DNA from: Hyperoodon ampullatus
Taxonomy: Eukaryota > Chordata > Mammalia > Artiodactyla > Ziphiidae
Assembly (NCBI GenBank): GCA_949752795.1
Contig: OX457071.1
Location: 74,675,983 to 74,739,982, forward strand
Reading direction: 5' to 3'
Length of the DNA: 64,000 bases
Shown: one piece after another, positions 25,270 through 38,100 of the stretch
Layout: the number at the start of each line of letters is the position of its first letter
Position numbering within the stretch: the first letter of the stretch is position 1
The notes under the pieces: model-generated
Told to the model about the DNA's origin: nothing
The model's input: only the letters and a program-made list of their open reading frames with translations
Database searches by the model: none
Translations under genes and position numbers: made by a program

Positions 25270-25880
25270 TGAAAAATAAAATGATCGCAACTCATGCCAC
25301 TGACAATGGGGTAATCTCCCCAGAATATAAAGAACTGCTAGAAATTTTTTTTAAAAGGGAAAATGCCAGTATTTATCAAAATTATTAATGCATCTGCCCT
25401 TTGACATGGAAGTCCCACTTCTGGGAACTTATCCAGCACTGCAGCATAATTTGTTGAAGCAAAATGTTGAAGTTGGAAAAAACCCAAGTGTCCATCAATA
25501 GGGGACTGGTTAAGTAAACTACTTACCTAACTGAACACTCTGCTTTTTTTTTTAAACCTAACTGAACACTCTGCTATTGAAAAAGACTGAGGAGGTCCTC
25601 TAGCATTATGTGGGGAGATTCCTGGGATACACTGTTATGTCACAAAAGTGGGTGCAGAAGAGGTCTGACACTTTGTGATATACATAGATATATGTGTATG
25701 CATATGTATGTGTGTGATATGTATGTATGTACATATGTGTATGTCTCAGTGTGTGTGTGTATACATATTTCTTCCTATCCAAGAGTGGGGAACATCTTCC
25801 TTTTTATTCACACTGACTTTATAGCTCTAGTATATTTCAGTTCATTTAAAATATTATATCTTTTTTATTAATGTTTAAGA
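25270..25880 (+). mobile_element. Old L1 3' end
   Basis: 'ggaacttatccagca', 'aagtgtccatcaataggg' and 'gactggttaagtaaac' are an L1 ORF2 end and 3' UTR. A 19-bp word, cctaactgaacactctgct, is duplicated at 25526-25544 and 25557-25575. A TATG/TG-rich run occupies about 25680-25765. Confidence 0.7.
25680..25765 (+). repeat. TATG/TG-rich simple repeat
   Basis: Alternating purine-pyrimidine sequence is built from ATATG, TATG and TGTG units. Confidence 0.8.
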
Positions 25881-26804
25881 AAAATATTTTCATAACTCAT
25901 CGGAGACAGAAAAACTTGATTTTCAATATCATTTTAATTTTATTCTTTAGAATTCCTTCTACCAACTTAATCGGCAACAACAAAGACTTAGCTGTTTTAA
26001 ACAGAATTTAGGGTTCTTCTTTTCCGTTTCTGTTCATTGTGTAGAAACCACTGATAAGCATTTTTTGATATGGGCAGATATCCCTTGTGGGATATTGTAA
26101 CATTGTAACAGATGCTATAGAAACAGGAAAAAAAGGAGAAGCATCAGAATCCTCAGTCATGACTCCTATCTCTGTAGACTAGGGCTAGAGGCAGGGTAAC
26201 CATGGCACTGGCTATGGTTACAGGAAGTAGCTGACAAGGAGGAGATGCAGGAAGAGGCACCTGGTGAGGGTTCCTGGGGGAGGAATCCCAGGGCATTTCC
26301 ATCACAGACAGATTTCTATCAGACCACACAAACAGCAAAAGGAAGGAAAAACAGCCCCCCAAGGGCATGTGTAGGTACATGGCTCTTGTGAGCCTATGGC
26401 AGTGCTCATCCCAGGAGGAACTGCTAGAAAGATGGGCCCGGGCCATCTGCTTGGTGTGATTCCGGTGGGAAGGAAAACCCAAAGCTGCTGTATGACTTCC
26501 CTATGGTGACTCTTCCAACAGTCTTTTCAGATACATTTGGGGATAAAGTAACAAGATCCTGCAAATACTCAACATGAGCTTTTAACATTTCCAGAAACAA
26601 TTACTAAGTCAAATGCACGACTTACGTCAGCTAATGACACTATGAACGGACCCCAGTGGCCTTCACCATGACCTATCAAATAGCACAGGAATGTTTTACA
26701 GCACCGCCTTTTGGGTTAAATTTCTCTGGCAAGTCTCCTCCCCCACCAAAAATGTCAGGATATACAAAACACACCCAAGTTTTATAGATTTAAAGTATGC
26801 TCAG

Positions 26805-27020
26805 GACTTCCCTGGTGGCGCAGTGGTTGGGAGTCTGCCTGCCAATGCAGGGGACATGGGTTCGTGCCCCAGTCCAGGAAGATCCCGCACGCCGTGGAGC
26901 GGCTGGGCCCGTGAGCCATGGCTACTGAGCCTGTGCGTCCGGAGCCTGTGCTCCACAACGGGAGAGGCCACAACAGTGAGAGGCCCGCGTACCGCAAAAA
27001 TAAATAAATAAATAAATAAA
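26805..27020 (+). mobile_element. CHR-type SINE, short class
   Basis: The perfect 14-bp target-site duplication taaagtatgctcag lies at 26791-26804 and 27021-27034. The tail is (TAAA)n rather than pure A, unlike the other short-class copies. Confidence 0.97.
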
Positions 27021-28084
27021 TAAAGTATGCTCAGCAGCAAGAACAGCAGTAAGAACCCAGGAAAACTTATTTTCCATTTTCATACCCACACATACTGGTG
27101 GCCAGGCTGTATCTCATTGTGGCTTGCTCTCATGATGGAGTGTCCCAAAGCAGGTGAATTTCAAAGCACCCTGAAGGCAGGTGTAACTGACAGAACTGCT
27201 GGATACTTCAAGGTTACAGTTGGAAACCACCCAAGATCAAGGCGGCACTTTACCCACCTGAAAGCATTAACAGGATCTCTGCTGACATCACAGCTCCCGC
27301 CTGGTTCATACACAAGGAGAAAGGAAGGTGTGATTTCAGGCAACCAGTAGGCACTTAGAGGGAGTGCTAGTCTGGCCTCTAAAGCAGGCAGGCAGACAGG
27401 CATCTGGATCCATTAGAGCCTGGAGAGCAATCTTCAGTCACCACGAGAGGGCTTGGATTTGAAAGAAACTGGCAAATCTCCACTCTCCAGTGGATTCCTT
27501 CCAGCAAATTCCAGCAGAGTGGACTGCTGAGAGGCTGAGGTTTTAAGGGATGAGTCTGAATGTTTCATTTAAACGCTCCTGATGTAACTCGAGCAGAGTG
27601 TGTGAACACCGAGCGGTCTAGGCTACTTTATGAAATCTGAAAATGCCTCTCTAGGTCAGGGGAGAAGATTAGATCACAGATGATGTTAGAAGAATTATGT
27701 CTCAGTTATGGACAAGGGCCCACATGACTGGAAAACAGTTAATTTATTAGCACGTCAATTAGAAGCAATGCACAGACAGGAAGCAAGCAAACTTCCAGTT
27801 AATCTGACAGATTTAATCGTGGTTGTTCTGCTCTACAGTGATCATACATAGCTGCAGAGTTGACGATTACATAATAAGAGCTACGTTTAGGGCCAAGCGT
27901 CTGAAGATGCAGTGAGGGAAGATTCACCTCCTCCAGGGAAGGCTTCCGGCAAAGGGTGGACTAGAAAACGAGCTTCCTGTTCTGGGAGGGGGCAGGGATG
28001 AGAAGAGCCTCAGCCCATAACCACAGCATAGCCATAAGGCTGTCAAATAGGAAATACCTTAAAGGGACGCTAAAGGCTTTCCAA

Positions 28085-28225
28085 TGGGATTTCACTTCAT
28101 CCTCACCAACTTCTGGATGTCTGTACCTTCTTATTGTCATTTTACAGAGAAGGACACTGAGGCTGTGAGTGGTCCGGAGGCTGGCCCAAATCTGCATGGC
28201 CTGAGCTGGAGGCAAAGCCCCCAGG
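28085..28225 (-). mobile_element. MIR-like fragment, antisense
   Basis: 'attgtcattttacagagaag', 'gacactgaggctgtgagtgg' and the order of words fit the antisense of MIR. It is diverged. Confidence 0.5.
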
Positions 28226-28524
28226 GGGAGCCCCCAGCCGTGGCCGTGATGATGCTGCCCTCGGCTAATGGACACCAGCCAGACAGCGGTGGGAAGCGTG
28301 GCTCCAGGAAGACAAGTCTGTGGGCTCCTGGCCTTTCTCTTCCCCAGGAGGGCTTAAGCAGAAGGCGTTCACCAGGCTGACGCACTTGTCCACCACCGTC
28401 ATCTTGCTTTATTATGGCCAGTGTCACGCTAGTCAAACTTTACTCCAGCCCTTCCTTAAACTATATTACCTGGAGTTCACCGACTTCCTGGTCCCTGGTT
28501 CTCAACCCACTGGGATTGGATTTC

Positions 28525-28905
28525 CAGAACTCCCCAACCATGGGAAACCCTATTCTTATAAAGGAATACTACTCGGCAATAAAGAATAAACTACTGATAC
28601 TCTCCAACAACTCTCAAATGCATTACGCTGAGAGGAGAAGCCAGCGCAAGAAGACCACACACTGTCCAGTTCCGTGCCTACAACATTCTAAGAAAGGCAA
28701 AACTATGGCATCGGAAACCAGAGCAGTCATTTCTAGGGACTGAGTGTGAGGGTAGTGGCCGATACAAAGGGGGCTGGGGGAGGTATGGGGACTGATGGTG
28801 CTGCTCCGTATCCGAGTGTGGTGATGCATTTGTTAGGACTCACAGAACTGTACACTAAAAAGCATTAGTTCTGTGCATGTAAATTATACCTTGTAAAATA
28901 GGACA
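28525..28905 (+). mobile_element. Old L1 3' end
   Basis: 'aaaggaatactactcggcaa', 'agcagtcatttctagggact' and 'gtaaattataccttgtaaaa' mark an L1 ORF2 end and 3' UTR. Confidence 0.75.
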
Positions 28906-29063
28906 GCGGCATACCTTACTAATAAATACCTTCAAAGGAATAAGGGAAACCAATTAGCTGAGGCTAATGAGGAGGTAAAGCTTCCAGTTAACAGCTAGTG
29001 TTATGAAAAAGCAATTCTCAAATCGACGAGTGACCCACAAAAGATTATCAAAACAACGTGCAG

Positions 29064-29335
29064 GGACTTCCCTGGTGGCGCAGTGGTTAAGAATCCGCCT
29101 GCCAAGGCAGGGGACACGGGTTCGAGTCCTGGTCCGGGAAGATCCCACATGCCACGGAGCAACTAAGCCCGTGTGCCACAACTACTGAGCCTGCGCTCTA
29201 GAGCCCGCGAGCCACGACTGCTGAGCCGGTGCACCTGGAGCCCGTGCTCTGCGACAAGAGAAGCCACCGTAACGAGAAGCCCGCGCACTGCAACGAAGAT
29301 CCAATGCAGCCAAAAATTAAATTAATTAATTAAAA
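29064..29335 (+). mobile_element. CHR-type SINE, long class, shortened
   Basis: It starts gggacttccctggtggcgca, has the actactgagcc and gctgagccggtgcacc units, and ends 'gatccaatgcagcc' with an AATT-rich tail. It lacks the 'gaagagtagcccc' segment found in other long-class copies. No clear target-site duplication is seen. Confidence 0.93.
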
Positions 29336-31244
29336 AACCCATGAAACCCAAAAGCCCAATCGATTCCTAGAGGCTGGCCTCTACTGAAGACCTGCTCAAT
29401 CGATTAGCTGTTTATTGAGTGCTGTGTCATTAGTCCTGCCTGGGCCACTGAGCTGGTGAACAGACAAGCACCCGGTACTACCCTGTGCAGTGCCATCTCT
29501 GAAAGCAGGAGGGCCTTTAGCCAGGGGAGCAAGTTGGAATCTGTGAGCTTTAGCGCAGATGTGATGCGCTGGACCCCTTGCTGGGTCTGAGTCGTTTATT
29601 TCTGCCACAGCAGCAGGTGGACGGGAAGAGCGGGCACCTGGAACAACGCACCCAGCAGAGCTCTCAGAGTTCACGCGGGCCCCATGAGTCCACTGCATCA
29701 ATTCTGTTTCTGGACTTGCACTTCTTTTTTTAACTCCAGGGAGGCTTAAACAGTTTATGGAGTTAGAGACTCAATTTTTAAAACATCCATGCATAAATAC
29801 TTTTTTTCAGAACACTGGATCTTTATAACGATCCTCTTAGGTAAAGCAGCTGCGAAAACATCATTAAGAAAGCATATATTGTCACCTGTGAAAAGCAGTA
29901 AGCGTCTCTTTTTATAAAGTTCAAAGTGCTCGGTATCTGGTAGGGGAATCCCTCCAGACCTAAGCCTTCTCCGGCTTTGTGGCGGTTCCTCCCCGTCACC
30001 CCTCCCCCTCGCCTTTTGCTAACAAACTCCCAGCTCTAAGGACCAGCTAGGCTTTGAGAGCCCGGTCCTAAGCCCACGTCTAACTAGTTCTGCAGCCGCT
30101 TTCCCGCTGAAACGTAAAACCCCAGCAAAGTGCACGTTTTCCCTGTTGTTTACCCTGCCGATGACTCCTGACACCCCTCACAGAGCTGGAATCAACCCAG
30201 CGGGTGGGATGGTAAAGGCAGGTGCGGGCTCTCCTCGGTACACAGGCCTAACCCTCCCTTCTAGCTCATCCTTCAGGTCTTAACTCATTTCATCCTGGAA
30301 AGCCGAGGCCCCTACCCACCCCTTCTGCTCGATCTCACCTCAAGCATCTTACTGGAAGCCAGTGCCCAGCGTGGTACTGAGTGGTGAGAGTTCTCACCTG
30401 TGTCCCCTCCAAGAGCCAGAGCTCCGGCTTGTTCATCTGGATCCCACGACCCCAAATCGCGATGCTTTAAGTCTCTATTTCAGTGATAATATTTCCAGAC
30501 CTCTAGGCTAATATGCATCCCATCTCCTGGCTTGTATCCCATACCAGTTTAACGACCCCAGGAAAACATTAAAATTTCTCATATATGTTGCCAAAAATAA
30601 GTAGACCCTCTAAATGGTATAAAATTCCCATTTTTTTTTCACATCGATATCTATGTGTCATGGTTATTCCCTGTATTAGGAACCACCAACTTCTCACGAT
30701 CATAATGGCCATGATTTATGCCCCAGGTTAAAACTACAAAATTACATAAAGGTCTCTGCTTACCACGTGCCCGATGTATTGAAAGACACATTTTCTGAAA
30801 TTGCTTTTACTATGGAACTTGCTTATTCCAGAATGAAAAAGGGATCCCAGTCTCCAAAAGCAACAAAGCTCCTGTCTGGTTTTCAGGCCCCTCCTCTGGC
30901 CACTCCAGTACCCCTACCTCCTTGCCTTTGCTAATTTCATTCTTTTTCCTGGCCCGAACGCACACACACAAGGCATGCTCCCCTCCAGCTGGCTGACAGG
31001 AGTCCCACCTGCCTGGCCAGCTTGCAAAGCCCCACCTAGTCCAGCCTCACAGCAAGGTTTCACCTTCTGAGAAATACTGTCCATCTGGTCACAGCCACTA
31101 AACTTAGCATTTAATTGGTTGTAATACAAAGCAAAACGACATGCAAAGTTTGTCTTTCAAGCCTTCAATGAGCTGATGCGCATTTTTTGTTTCCCTCAGG
31201 GTGAACAAAACAGCCAAGCGCTTGTGACGTTTTTTTTTTTAACA

Positions 31245-31400
31245 TTTTAGCATTTTTAAAAAATGGTGGCGAAATACACATAGAGTTTCCCATCTTAACC
31301 ATTTCTAAGTGTGGAATTCAGTGGCATTAAGTACGTTCACACTCTTGTGCACCATCACCACCGTCCATCCACGGAACTCTGCAACATTCTTGTTTGTCAT
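31245..31400 (-). mobile_element. Old L1 3' UTR remnant
   Basis: 'cttaaccatttctaagtgtg', 'cagtggcattaagtacgttc' and 'caccatcaccaccgtccatc' are a well-known antisense L1 3' UTR pattern. Confidence 0.75.
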
Positions 31401-31449
31401 AGTCTGCGGGAAGGCAGACAGAAAATTGCCAGGTAGTTTCTAGTGATAA

Positions 31450-31540
31450 AAACCCAGTTTTAATTCACGGAACTGTACACTTAATGGTGTATCTTACTGT
31501 ATATTCATTATACTTCAATAACACTGATTAAAAACAAAAT
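31450..31540 (+). mobile_element. L1 3' terminal remnant
   Basis: 'gaactgtacacttaatggtg' and 'attatacttcaataac' match an L1 3' terminus in sense orientation. Confidence 0.6.
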
Positions 31541-32164
31541 AGGAGAGATGTATAGTGTGGACCATCAGGGTCTAGACCACCAGGGGCTTGAGGGAGAGAT
31601 GGGATTTTATCAAAAGACACAGGAACCCTTGAGGAGTTTGAAGAGAGTAGTGGAATTCATTCGCTCACTCACTGCCGACATTTTGGGGCACCCATGCTCC
31701 AGACACTGGGCCAGGCACTGGAGCTGGTCAGATGTATGTTTCAGAAAGCTCATCCTGGCTTCATTATAGATGTTTGAATGGGCAAAGCTAGTGGTCTCTG
31801 CTATCGTCCAGGTAAAAAGTACTAAATTAAGGTAGTAGCAGAGAGGATGGAAAACAAAGATGGAATATATTTTTAGTTTTACCATTAATAGGGCCCCTAT
31901 GAAATCACTGATTCCACCATTTTGTTCCTATTTTTTAATCACTTGAACCAATGGGTACTTTGGCCTGAATAAATTTTATATGGCACACCACACAAGCATT
32001 AAGTAAGAGCTGTCAGCAACAAAGAACGTGTGGTACAGATAATAATACATAAATTGAGCATGTATTATGTTCAAGGCACTGCAGTGAAAATGGTCTAATT
32101 AGATCAACATCATTTTGGTGGAGTATTTATGGCCTGGTTAGAGGGAAAGCTGTAATTCCACAAG

Positions 32165-32430
32165 GCTTTTTGTGGGTGGAGCTGGAGATGACTTGAATGT
32201 TTATCAACACAGGAAGGGCTGAACAGGTTGTAGGACACCACGGTGTGAAACACCAGGCGATGGATCTCTGTGTAGTGATGGGAAATGATTCCAAAATGCA
32301 CTGTAAGTAGAACAGGAGCTGCAGGACGTACTACAAAACAGGGTGACGTGTGTGTAAAGCACTGACTTGTCTGTATATGTAAACATTTCTATAAACACAG
32401 AGAGAAAAGTCAGAAAAGAATACACGTAAG
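32165..32430 (+). mobile_element. Old L1 3' end
   Basis: 'gaatgtttatcaacacagga', 'gggctgaacaggttgtagga' and the spacing to 'gtaagtagaacaggagctgc' resemble an old L1 (L1ME type) 3' end. No frame remains. Confidence 0.55.
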
Positions 32431-33083
32431 GGACTTGGGGGTGGAGGGACTTTCAGACTGAGACTTGTATTGCAGTGAGAGTATCACCATGCATTCCCTC
32501 TCTAGAGAAATCCGGTTCTATAGGTTAGTACACCAAGTGCATGGACAGTATTACATCATAGGCTCTAGTTTCTCCGTACTATCTTTATTGCTAATTCAAA
32601 TCATATACTGAGCAACATAATAATGGCTAAGACTATATACGTGTATGTATGCGCATGTGATACCTTTTTTAGCTGGCATATTATTTTAAGTTTGTATTCT
32701 TAAATGACTGCTAGTTAAGAATATCAGAGGGCGTTTGAGATGAGAACGTCCTGGCTATCACAAAGGGTTTCTCCTTGAGTTACAAGAAAACCAGTTCAGA
32801 AAAATACATAATATACTTAATTTATTCTCACATAAGTAATTAACTACAAGATAACCCTTAGAACGCAACACTATTCATTGCAAATGAGCAAATCAAATTA
32901 CAACAATCTTTGATCTTTCAGCTCAAAACACACTAAAACAGCATACAAGTAGTACTCTCACATGTTGGAATTCTACTTGAAGTGCACACGCTGATGCCAC
33001 AGAGGTTACTCGGCAAAGGCAGAGGCTGTCTGAGAGAATGCTCGAACTGTCTGCGCTCAGCCAAGGATTCTGTTTCTTGGTTT

Positions 33084-33097
33084 TAAAATTAAGATCA
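33084..33097 (+). repeat. L1 target-site duplication, left
   Basis: taaaattaagatca is identical to 39400-39413. Confidence 0.85.
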
Positions 33098-33627
33098 GGA
33101 AGCCTCCACCAAAGAGAGAAGAGAAGAAGCTTGGAGGTAATGGCTGTCGTAAAAAGCTAGTTATTTTCGGAGCTTTCTGGAGACTTCGCAGTAAAGCTTA
33201 GGTTAATATCAGAGATGTACATGACCTGGGGAATCTGCACGTGATACCAGCTGAGCCTCAGAAAGGCAGTGCGACCACAAAAGTGCCAAGCAGGGAGAAG
33301 GCTCTGCTGGATAAGCAGCTGGAGTGAGAATATAAACAACTGGATCACAGGGCCAGACCCTCCACAATCCATGTGACACTGGCCGTGTGGCTGACAGGGT
33401 CTTGGTTCTCCAGCCGGGTGTCAGGCCTGAGCCTCTGAGGTGGGAGAGCGGAATTTAGGATATTGGTCCACCAGAGACCTCCCAGATCCATACAATATCA
33501 AATGGGAAAGCTCTCCCAGAGATCTCTGTCTCAACACTAAGACCCAACTCCACTCAACAACCAGCAAGCTACAGTGCTGGGCACCTTATGCCAAACTACT
33601 AGCAAGACAGGAACACAACCCCACCCA

Positions 33628-34092
33628 TTAGCAGAGAGGCTGCCTAAAATCATAATAAGGCCACAGACACCCCAAAACACACCACCAGACGTGGACCTGC
33701 CCACCAGAAATACAAGATCCAGCCTCATCCACCAGAACACAGGTATCAGTCCTCTGTTAGCAGAGAGGCTGCCTAAAATCATACTAAGTTCACATACACC
33801 TCAAAACACACCACCGGGGCTTCCCTGGTGGCGCAGTGGTTGAGAGTCCGCCTGCTGATGCAAGGGACACGGGTTCGTTCCCCGGTCCAGGAAGATCCCA
33901 CATGCCGCGGAGCGGCTGGGCCCGTGAGCCATGGCCGCTGAGCCTGTGCGTCTGGAGCCTGTGCTCCGCAACGGGAGAGGCCACAACAGTGAGAGGCCCG
34001 CGTACCGCAAAAAAAAAAAAAACACCAAAACACCACAGGACACAGTACTGTCCACCAGAAAGACAAGATACAGCCTCATCCACCAGAACACA
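33628..34092 (+). repeat. Duplicated 129-bp unit in the L1 5' UTR
   Basis: Unit 1 (33628-33756) and unit 2 (33757 to about 34092, excluding the SINE) both start 'ttagcagagaggctgcctaa'. Both later contain 'cagcctcatccaccagaaca'. The period is 129 bp. Unit 2 is where the SINE landed. Tandem 5' UTR units are known as promoter monomers in mouse L1; any promoter effect here is inference. Confidence 0.8.
33816..34022 (+). mobile_element. CHR-type SINE, short class, nested in L1 5' UTR
   Basis: It begins ggggcttccctggtggcgca and ends with an A tail at 34009-34022. The L1 sequence resumes after it. The flanks aaaacacaccacc and aaaacaccac are an imperfect target-site duplication. The SINE must be younger than the L1. 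Confidence 0.95.
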
Positions 34093-34231
34093 GGCACCAG
34101 TCCCCTCCACCAGGAAGCCTACACAACCCACTGAACCAACCTTAGCCACTGGGGACAGACACCAAAAACAATGGGAACTACGAACCTGCAGCCTGCAAAA
34201 AGGAGACCCCAAACACAGTAAGTTAAACAAA

Positions 34232-35121
34232 ATGAGAAGACAGAGAAACACACAGCGGATGAAGGAGCAAGGTAAAAACCCACCAGACCTAACAAATGAA
34301 GGGGAAATAGGCAGTCTACCTGAAAAAGAATTCAGAGTAATGATAGGAAAAATGATCCAAAATCTTGGAAATAGAATGGAGAAAATACAAGAAACATTTA
34401 ACAAAAAGCTAGAAGAACTAAAGAGCAAACAAACTATGATGAACAACAGAACAAATGAAATTAAAAATTCTCTAGAAAGAATCAATAGGAGAATAACTGA
34501 GGCAGAAGAACAGATAAGTGACCTGGAAGATAAAATAGTGGAAATAACTACCGCAGAGCAGAATAAAGAAAAAAGAAGGAAAAGAATTGAGGACAGTCTC
34601 AGAGACCTCTGGGACAACTTTAAATGCACCAACATTCGAATTATAGGGGTCCCAGAAGAAGAAGAGAAAAAGAAAGGGACTGTGAAAATATTTGAACAGA
34701 CTATAGTTGAAAACTTCCCAAATATGGGAAAGGAAATAGTTAATCAATTCCAGGAAGCACAGAGAGTCCCATACAGGATAAATCCAAGGAGAAACACACC
34801 AAAACACATTAATCAAACTATCAAAAATTAAATACAAAGAAAAAATATTAAAAGCAGCAAGGGAAAAACAACAAATAACATACAAGAGAATCCCCATAAG
34901 GTTAACAGCTGATCTTTCAGCAGAAACTCTGCAAGCCAGAAGGGAGTGGCAGGATATATTTAAAGTGATGAAAGGGAATATACTACAATCAAGATTACTC
35001 TACCCAGCAAGGATCTCATTCAGATTCCACAGAGAAATTAAAACCTTTACAGACAAGCAAAGGTAACAGAATTCAGCACCACAAAACCAGCTTTACAACA
35101 AATGCTAAAGGAACTTTTCTA
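34232..35121 (+). pseudogene. L1 ORF1 pseudogene (RNA-binding chaperone)
   Basis: The start atgagaagacagagaaacac follows the 5' UTR. ORF1p is the trimeric RNA-binding protein of the L1 particle. Visible parts are a basic N-terminus, a heptad coiled-coil region around residues 45-110 (for example EEQISDLEDKIVEI), and an RRM-like start, CTNIRIIGVPE. The frame stops at 34831 after about 200 codons. Homology continues downstream in another frame ('ctgatctttcagcagaaact' region) to a stop near 35121, so a small indel near 34810 has cut off the C-terminal domain. The same frame is open upstream through the SINE, which is accidental. Confidence 0.9.
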
Positions 35122-35180
35122 GGCAGGAAACACAAGAGAAGAAAAAGACGTACAATAACAAACCTCAAACAATTAAGAAA

Positions 35181-38100
35181 ATGGTAATAGGAACATATAT
35201 ATTGATAATAACCTTGAATGTAAATGGATTAAATGCTCTAATGAAAAGACACAGACTAGCTGAATGGATACAAAAACAAGACCCGTACATATGCTGTGTA
35301 CAAGAGACCCACTTCAGACCTAGGGACACATACAGACTGAAAGTGAGGGGATGGAAAAAGATATTGCATGCAAATGTAAATCAAAAGAAAGCTGAGGTAG
35401 CAATTCTCATATCAGACAAAATAGACTTTAAAACAAAGACTATTACAAGAGACAAAGAAGTACACTACATAATGATCAAGGGATCAATCCAAGAAGATAT
35501 AACAATTGTAAATATTTATGCACCCAATATAGGAGCACCTCAATACAGAAGGCAAATGTTAATAGCCATAAAAAGGGAGACTGACAGTAACACAATCATA
35601 GTACAGGACTTTAACACCTCATTTTCACGAATAGACAGATCATTCAAACAGAAAATAAATAAGGAAACACAAGCTTTAAATGATACATTAAACAAGATGG
35701 ACTTAATTGATATTTATAAGACACTCCATCTAAAAACAACAGAATACACCTTCTTCTCAAGTGCTCCTGGAACATTCTCCAGGATAGATCATATCTTGGG
35801 TCACAAAGCAAGCCTTGGTAAATCTAAGAAAATTGAAATCTTTTCAAGTATCTTTTCCAACCACAATGCTATGAGACTAGATATCAATTACAGAAAATTA
35901 TCTGTAAAAAATACAAACACATGGAGGCTAAACAATACACTACTTAATAACCAAGAGATCACTGAAGAAATCAAAGATGAAACAAAAAAATACCCAGAAA
36001 CAAATGACAATGAAAACACAATGACCCAAAACCTACGGGATGCAGCAAAAGCAGTTCTAAGAGGGAAGTTTATAGCAATACAATCCTACCTCAAGAAACA
36101 AGAAACATCTCAAATAAACAACCTAACCTTACACCTAAAGCAATTAGAGAAAGAAGAACAAAAAAACCCCCAAAGTTAGCATAAGGTAAGAAATCATAAA
36201 GATCAGATCAGAAATCAATGAAAAAGAAATGAAGGAAACGATAGCAAAGATCAATAAAACTAAAAGCTGGTTCTTTGAGAAGATAAACAAAATTGACGAA
36301 CCATTAGCCAGACTCAACAAGAAAAAAGGGAGAAGACTCAAATCAATACAACTAGAAATGAAAAAGGACAAGTATCAACTGACACTGCAGAAATACAAAG
36401 GATCATGAGAGATTACTACAGGCAACTATATGCCAATAAAATGGACAACCTGGAAGAAATGGACAAATTCTTAGAAATGCACAACGTTCCAAGACAGAAC
36501 AAGGAAGAAATAGAAAATATAAACAGACCAACCACAGGTAATGACATTGAAACTGTGATTAAAAATCTTCCAACAAACAAAAGCCCAGCCCCAGATGGCT
36601 TCACAGGCAAATTCTATCAAGCATTTAGAGAAGAGCTAACACCTATCCTTCTCAAACTCTTCCAAAATATAGCAGAGGGAGGAACACTCCCAAACTCATT
36701 CTATGAGGCCACCATCACCCTGATACCAAAACCAGAGAAAGATGTCACAAAGAAAGAAAACTACAGGCCAGTATCACTGATGAACACAGATGCAAAAATC
36801 CTCAACAAAATACTAGCAAACAGAATCCAACAGCACATTAAAAGGATCATACACCATGATCAAGTGGGGTTTATCCCAGGAATGCAAGGATTCTTCAATA
36901 TATGCAAATCAATCCATGTGATATACCATATTAACAAATTGAAGGATAAAAACCATATGATCATCTCAATAGATGCAGAAAAAGCTTTCAACAAATTCAA
37001 CACCATTTATGATATAAACCCTCCAGAAAGTAGGCAAAGAGGGAACTTACCTCTACATAATAAAGGCGATATATGACAAACCCACAGCCAACATCATTCT
37101 CAATGTTGAAAAACCAAAACCATGTCCACCAAGATCAGGAACAAGGCAAGGTTGCCCACTCTCACCACTATTATTCAACATAGTTTTGGAAGATTTAGCC
37201 ACAGCAATCAGAGAAGAAAAGGAAATAAAAGGAATCCAAATTGGAAAAGAAGTAAAGCTGTCACTGTTTGCAGAGGACATGATACTATACATAGAGAATC
37301 CTAAAGATGCTACCAGAAAACTATTAGAGCTAATCAATGAATTTGCTGAAGTAGTAGGATACAAAGTTAATGCACAGAAATCTCTTTCAATCCTATACAC
37401 TAATGATGAAAAATCTGAAAGAGAAATTAAGGAAACACTCCCATTTACCACTGCAACAAAAAGAATAAAATACCTAGGAACAAAACTACCTAAGGAGACA
37501 AAAATCCCGTATGCAGAAAACTATAAGAAACTGATGAAAGAAATTAAAGATGATACAAACAGATGGAGAGATATACCATGTATTTGGATTGGAAGAATCA
37601 ACATGGTAAAAATGACTATACTACCCAAAGCAATCTACAGATTCAATGCAATCCCTATCAAACTACCAATGGTATTTTTCATAGAACTACAACAAAAAAT
37701 TCCACAATTTGTATGGAAACACAAAAGACCCCGAATAGCCAAAGCAATCTTGAGAAAGAAAAATGGAGCTGAAGGAATCAGGTTCCCTGACTTCAGACTA
37801 TACTACAAAGCTACAGTAATCAAGACAGTATGGTACTGGCACAAAAACAGAAATATAGATCAATGGAACAGGATAGAAAGCCCAGAGATAATCCCACGCA
37901 CATATGGTCACCTTATTTTTGATAAAGGAGGCAAGAATATACAATGGAGAAAAGACAGCCTCTTCAATAAGTGGTGCTGGGAAAACTGGACAGCTACATA
38001 TTAAAGAATGAAATCAGAACACTCCCTCACCATATACAAAAAAACCCTCAAAATGGATTAAAGATCTAAATGTAAGGCCAGACACTGTAAAACTCTTAGA

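Noticed and set aside
28236..28262. Word resembling the reverse complement of a P4-ATPase 'LIIDGHT' exon
   Set aside because: It is only a partial match, on the wrong side of exon B for its order in the gene, with no frame or splice sites.
33790..34635. 281-codon minus-strand frame opposite L1 ORF1
   Set aside because: It is the antisense shadow of the A-rich ORF1 and the SINE; its hydrophobic stretches come from the complement of Lys/Glu codons.
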